From positions 1 to 49,048 of the forward strand of contig CALMBD010000035.1 of NCBI GenBank assembly GCA_937861115.1: a DNA stretch of 49,048 nucleotides, given 5' to 3'. Source of the DNA: an uncultured Bacteroidota bacterium (GTDB lineage Bacteria > Bacteroidota > Bacteroidia > Chitinophagales > Saprospiraceae). Below, one piece after another: positions 46,390 to 49,048 of the stretch. Numbering within the stretch: position 1 is the stretch's first letter; each line of letters opens with the position of its first letter. Both the position numbers and the translations under genes were made by a program. The notes beneath the pieces are model-generated. The model saw nothing but the letters and a program-made list of their open reading frames with translations, did not search any database and was not told the origin of the DNA.

Positions 46390-48027
46390 CTATAACCGCT
46401 TGCTTTTGAACACCTTAACCAGTCCTGTTCCTGAGGTGTATACCAGATCGTATCCTTCGTCCAGTTGCTGCCGGATATGTTCGACAAAAGGATGGTCGCC
46501 AAATTTTTTCCGGTCGAGGCACCAGGTCACCACATAATCGACAGAGGCATTGTTGGAGTTTTCCGGATAATGTAGAAAATCGGCGTACGGCGGTTGCCCT
46601 TCGAAATTGTTGCCGTCTTTTTCCAGACAATTGTAAGGGTTGCGTTCCCGACGCCAGCTCAGCGGAAAGTTGGGTGTAGCCGCCTCGTAATTGTCGAGCA
46701 TGATCACCTGCCGCTGTGTGCCGATATAGTCGGCAGCGTGTACGAACAGCCAGATGGCGTCGGCAACTTCTTCCCCGTTCGCATGCCGGCCGTTGTGGTC
46801 GAAACTGATGGGCAGCACAGACACCCTGTCGGGTATGACAGCGGCGGCGGAGACCAGGTCTTCGGCCGCATCGGAGGCCATGCGGTTGTGCGGAATCCGG
46901 ATGCTCATCAGTGCAGCAAGTGCAGCAATGCTGAAGACCAGGGTGGCCAGGCGAATCCATTTGGGAAATTCGACGGAAGCCAGCCACAGCAACAGCATCA
47001 GGTATGGCAGCAACTGCAAACGGATAGGTAAAATGCCCGCTCCGGCGATGCCGCCCGGTTGCCGGAAATAGATCAGCAGCGTCAGGCCGAATACGACAAA
47101 CAACGCATCGGTCCATTGCAGGCGTTTCGACCTTATTTTTATCGTAAGGGCGCCCAATACCAGTACCAGGAACAATCCTGCCACCAAAAGGGCTGTTTTT
47201 CTCTCAGCCTGCATCATCGTCGACAATGCCGTAAAGCGATACAGATCTTCCCATATCTGGCGGTCCGATTCGCTGCGCGGCGTCGGGTTAATGCCCTTTT
47301 TGAATACATACTGGGCCAACAAAACCAACACCGGCAAGGCGGATACAGTGAGGGCGATTATTTTTTGCCGTAAAATCTGAAACACCTCCCTAACAGGTCG
47401 TTTTTCTCTTATTTCCGCCAAGAGGTCGGCCAGCAGCACACTGCCGATGAGCAGGAAGGCAAAAAACAACCCCACCGGGTGACAAAAATACAAGGCAAGA
47501 AAGCCCAGGCCCTGCAGGAGCATACGCCCCGTGGTCCAGTCGCTGCGGTGCCGTAGCCAGTAGCCCACCACCCAGAACATAATGGCCAGGCTACAGCTGT
47601 AATTGTAAAAGCCCATCTGGTACACGTGGTGGTAGCAGAGCAGCAGACCGAAGGAACTCATAAAAAGACCCGCCGGGTTGATCTGCCGGATCAGGTAGCG
47701 CAGACCCAGGCCGAAAGCGAGTACGTAAAAAGTTTGCAGGAATTTCTCGGCGAGGTAGGGCGCCACGCCCACGCCCATCATCATTTCGAGCGCAGCATGG
47801 CTGAACCAATTGGGCTCAAAAAAGTAATTGATTCCCAGCCAGGGGTTGTAAAACGCCTTCAACTCCGCGCTGTGGTACATATCGAGCAACACCTTTGCGT
47901 TGTAGAGGTGGCAAGGCCCGTCGCCGGTAAGGAAGTAATGTACCGACCACAACGGGATAAGATTGGCGGCCAGCAGAAGGTAAAATACGGCGCTTTCAAT
48001 GCGCGGAAAAGAGCGGACGATTGTCAT
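46390..48027 (-). CDS. Polytopic membrane protein, GT-C glycosyltransferase-like
   Basis: A 545-residue protein has ten or more membrane segments and a C-terminal soluble domain of about 140 residues. The first periplasmic loop holds HYFLTGDGPCHLYNAKVLLDM, with an Asp in the place where GT-C enzymes keep their catalytic acid. The family is not one I can name. The C-terminal part (VVTWCLDRKKFGDHPFVEHI and VYTSGTGLVKVFK) resembles the ends of dolichyl-phosphate-mannose-type transferases in this phylum. Its ATG overlaps the stop of the FG-GAP gene by four bases (ATGA), so the two are co-translated. Confidence 0.65.
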   Translation of the reverse strand: MTIVRSFPRIESAVFYLLLAANLIPLWSVHYFLTGDGPCHLYNAKVLLDMYHSAELKAFYNPWLGINYFFEPNWFSHAALEMMMGVGVAPYLAEKFLQTFYVLAFGLGLRYLIRQINPAGLFMSSFGLLLCYHHVYQMGFYNYSCSLAIMFWVVGYWLRHRSDWTTGRMLLQGLGFLALYFCHPVGLFFAFLLIGSVLLADLLAEIREKRPVREVFQILRQKIIALTVSALPVLVLLAQYVFKKGINPTPRSESDRQIWEDLYRFTALSTMMQAERKTALLVAGLFLVLVLGALTIKIRSKRLQWTDALFVVFGLTLLIYFRQPGGIAGAGILPIRLQLLPYLMLLLWLASVEFPKWIRLATLVFSIAALAALMSIRIPHNRMASDAAEDLVSAAAVIPDRVSVLPISFDHNGRHANGEEVADAIWLFVHAADYIGTQRQVIMLDNYEAATPNFPLSWRRERNPYNCLEKDGNNFEGQPPYADFLHYPENSNNASVDYVVTWCLDRKKFGDHPFVEHIRQQLDEGYDLVYTSGTGLVKVFKSKRL

Positions 48028-49048
48028 TGCACATGCGATCGAATGGGCAAAGAAAGGTCAATTATCTGCAATTTCAGCCCATTCCGGGCGACCAACAGGC
48101 GTTTTTGCCCGTTTGGGCCGTCCGATATGGCCAGGTCGCGAACAGGACCGGGCAGCCATATCCCCGTGCCGGAAAGCGATGTCGGGCGGAAACCGCCCTT
48201 GCCGTCGCCGAGCAGCAAGGTACCGTACGAAGCGTCGAAACGCCCGATGGCAGGCTGCACTTCGTAAAAATTGCCGCCCAGCAATACATCCAAATGCCCG
48301 TCGCCGTTGAAATCGTACGGCAAAATGGCAAATACCGGACTAAACTGCGCCTCAATGGGCATCGGATGAACGGCCCATTGTCCGTTTCCCTTGTTTTCAA
48401 GGAAGCAGGAGGCCAGCAATTCCGCCTTTCTGCTGATCGCGCCGCGCCGGAGCGTTTCCGGAAACACATCTTCAAAGGTGCTTTCTGCGTATTTACCGTA
48501 TTCGACGTAGCGTTTTTTCAAAAACGGCATCTGGTTGACCAGCAGGTCTTTATCTGCAAAAACATAGTTTTTCCCCTGCCGGTAATAGGTCAGCACAGGG
48601 TCGGTACTGCCGTTGCCATCGAAGTCTTTTACCCATAAGCCGAGCGGTTCGGCGGGTGTAGCCTTCAGGTTGCTGTTCCAGCCGAGGTTGCCCGCGATAA
48701 GGTCCATATCGCCGTCGTTGTCATAGTCGGCTGCCTTGATGCAATTCCACATGCCGGCAGACTGCGGGAGTTCCGTTTTCTCAAAACCGCTGCCGGTGTT
48801 TCTGTACACTGTCACCGCCGCCCATTCGCCGCAAACGACGAGGTCGGGTCTGCCGTCGCCGTCGGTATCGGTCCAGAGGGCATCGGTGACCATACCGACC
48901 TCATAGCCGCCGGGCACCAGGTTTGTAGCGTCGGAATATCTGTTGCTCCCGTCATTTCTCAGCAGATACGATTTTGGCGTGAGGCCGTATTTGCCGGGCA
49001 GCCATCGCGCGCCGGCAAACAGGTCCAGGTCGCCGTCGCCGTCGAAAT
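48024..49048 (-). CDS. FG-GAP/VCBS repeat protein, 3' part (5' end outside window)
   Basis: The frame is open to the right edge, so the start lies beyond the window; at least 340 residues are visible. The sequence is a series of beta-propeller repeats with calcium-binding-like Asp loops: DGDGDLDLFAGARW, TDTDGDGRPDLVVCGEW, YDNDGDMDLIAGNLGWN, DFDGNGSTDPVLTYYRQG and DFNGDGHLDVLLGGNFYE. The C-terminus (ISDGPNGQKRLLVARNGLKL) resembles the end of large Bacteroidota proteins of the CRTAC1/UnbV type. It is probably exported and binds surface ligands. The gene runs with a four-base overlap into the membrane protein gene. Confidence 0.85.
   Translation of the reverse strand, partial: FDGDGDLDLFAGARWLPGKYGLTPKSYLLRNDGSNRYSDATNLVPGGYEVGMVTDALWTDTDGDGRPDLVVCGEWAAVTVYRNTGSGFEKTELPQSAGMWNCIKAADYDNDGDMDLIAGNLGWNSNLKATPAEPLGLWVKDFDGNGSTDPVLTYYRQGKNYVFADKDLLVNQMPFLKKRYVEYGKYAESTFEDVFPETLRRGAISRKAELLASCFLENKGNGQWAVHPMPIEAQFSPVFAILPYDFNGDGHLDVLLGGNFYEVQPAIGRFDASYGTLLLGDGKGGFRPTSLSGTGIWLPGPVRDLAISDGPNGQKRLLVARNGLKLQIIDLSLPIRSHVQ

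Overview
The window looks like part of a chromosome from a Bacteroidota (Bacteroidetes) bacterium, possibly of the Saprospiria or Chitinophaga-like lineages. The support is the ftsX - DUF3098 - uppP cluster typical of that phylum, two secreted proteins ending in type IX secretion (T9SS) sorting domains, a SusB-like GH97 enzyme, an FG-GAP protein of the usual Bacteroidota type, and exact matches to the phylum's promoter consensus (TTTG, about 18 nt, TAnnTTTG). Most of the sequence is rather GC-rich. The stretch from about 22.1 to 25.6 kb and the stretch from about 43.87 to 45.14 kb look poorer in GC by eye. I saw no rRNA, tRNA, CRISPR array, IS transposase or phage gene.

Layout. 0-4.3 kb: an O-antigen ligase-like membrane protein preceded by a 7-nt tandem repeat, a secreted protein, then ftsX, DUF3098 and uppP. 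4.3-12.1 kb: an MpaB/latex-clearing-type DUF2236 protein, a VanX-type dipeptidase lipoprotein, an alpha/beta hydrolase, a sorbosone dehydrogenase-like lipoprotein, a BASS symporter, a SulP transporter and a DUF2071 protein. 12.2-22.1 kb: urocanate hydratase with a near-ideal promoter, a T9SS-exported esterase, an ElyC/YdcF protein, a Uma2 nuclease-like protein, a Nudix hydrolase, MltA, an LpxL-type acyltransferase and GH97. 22.3-25.5 kb: an S41 protease, a degenerate formylglycine-generating-enzyme-like ORF bracketed by palindromic repeats, and a lipoprotein. 25.9-34.5 kb: an M23 peptidase with T9SS signal, a TMTC-like membrane protein, a thioredoxin/MsrA-like fusion, a lipid-anchored-type hydrolase, a sugar MFS transporter and an S1/P1-type nuclease whose start region sits between two inverted 7-nt arrays. 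34.5-38.1 kb: an operon of a two-subunit molybdenum hydroxylase and fructosamine kinase. 38.3-43.8 kb: a beta-CASP metallohydrolase and a 1375-residue tandem-cyclase/ATPase/TPR protein. 43.9-45.1 kb: a small accessory patch (HNH nuclease, a small coupled protein, a possibly broken TIR protein). 45.2-49 kb: an M20 amidohydrolase, a polytopic membrane protein and the 3' end of an FG-GAP protein gene.

How the genes relate. Envelope work is the main theme: undecaprenyl phosphate recycling, murein hydrolysis (MltA, VanX-like, M23), lipid A-type acylation and O-antigen ligation. The most suggestive observations are the phase-variation-like 7-nt arrays at two loci, the palindromic repeat clusters at 23.75 and 24.58 kb, the possible deglycation operon (fructosamine kinase plus aldehyde-oxidase-type hydroxylase), the thioredoxin-MsrA-like fusion, and the soluble-adenylyl-cyclase-like giant protein. 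No confidently novel defence system is visible. Functions are from reading motifs by eye; no database search was run.
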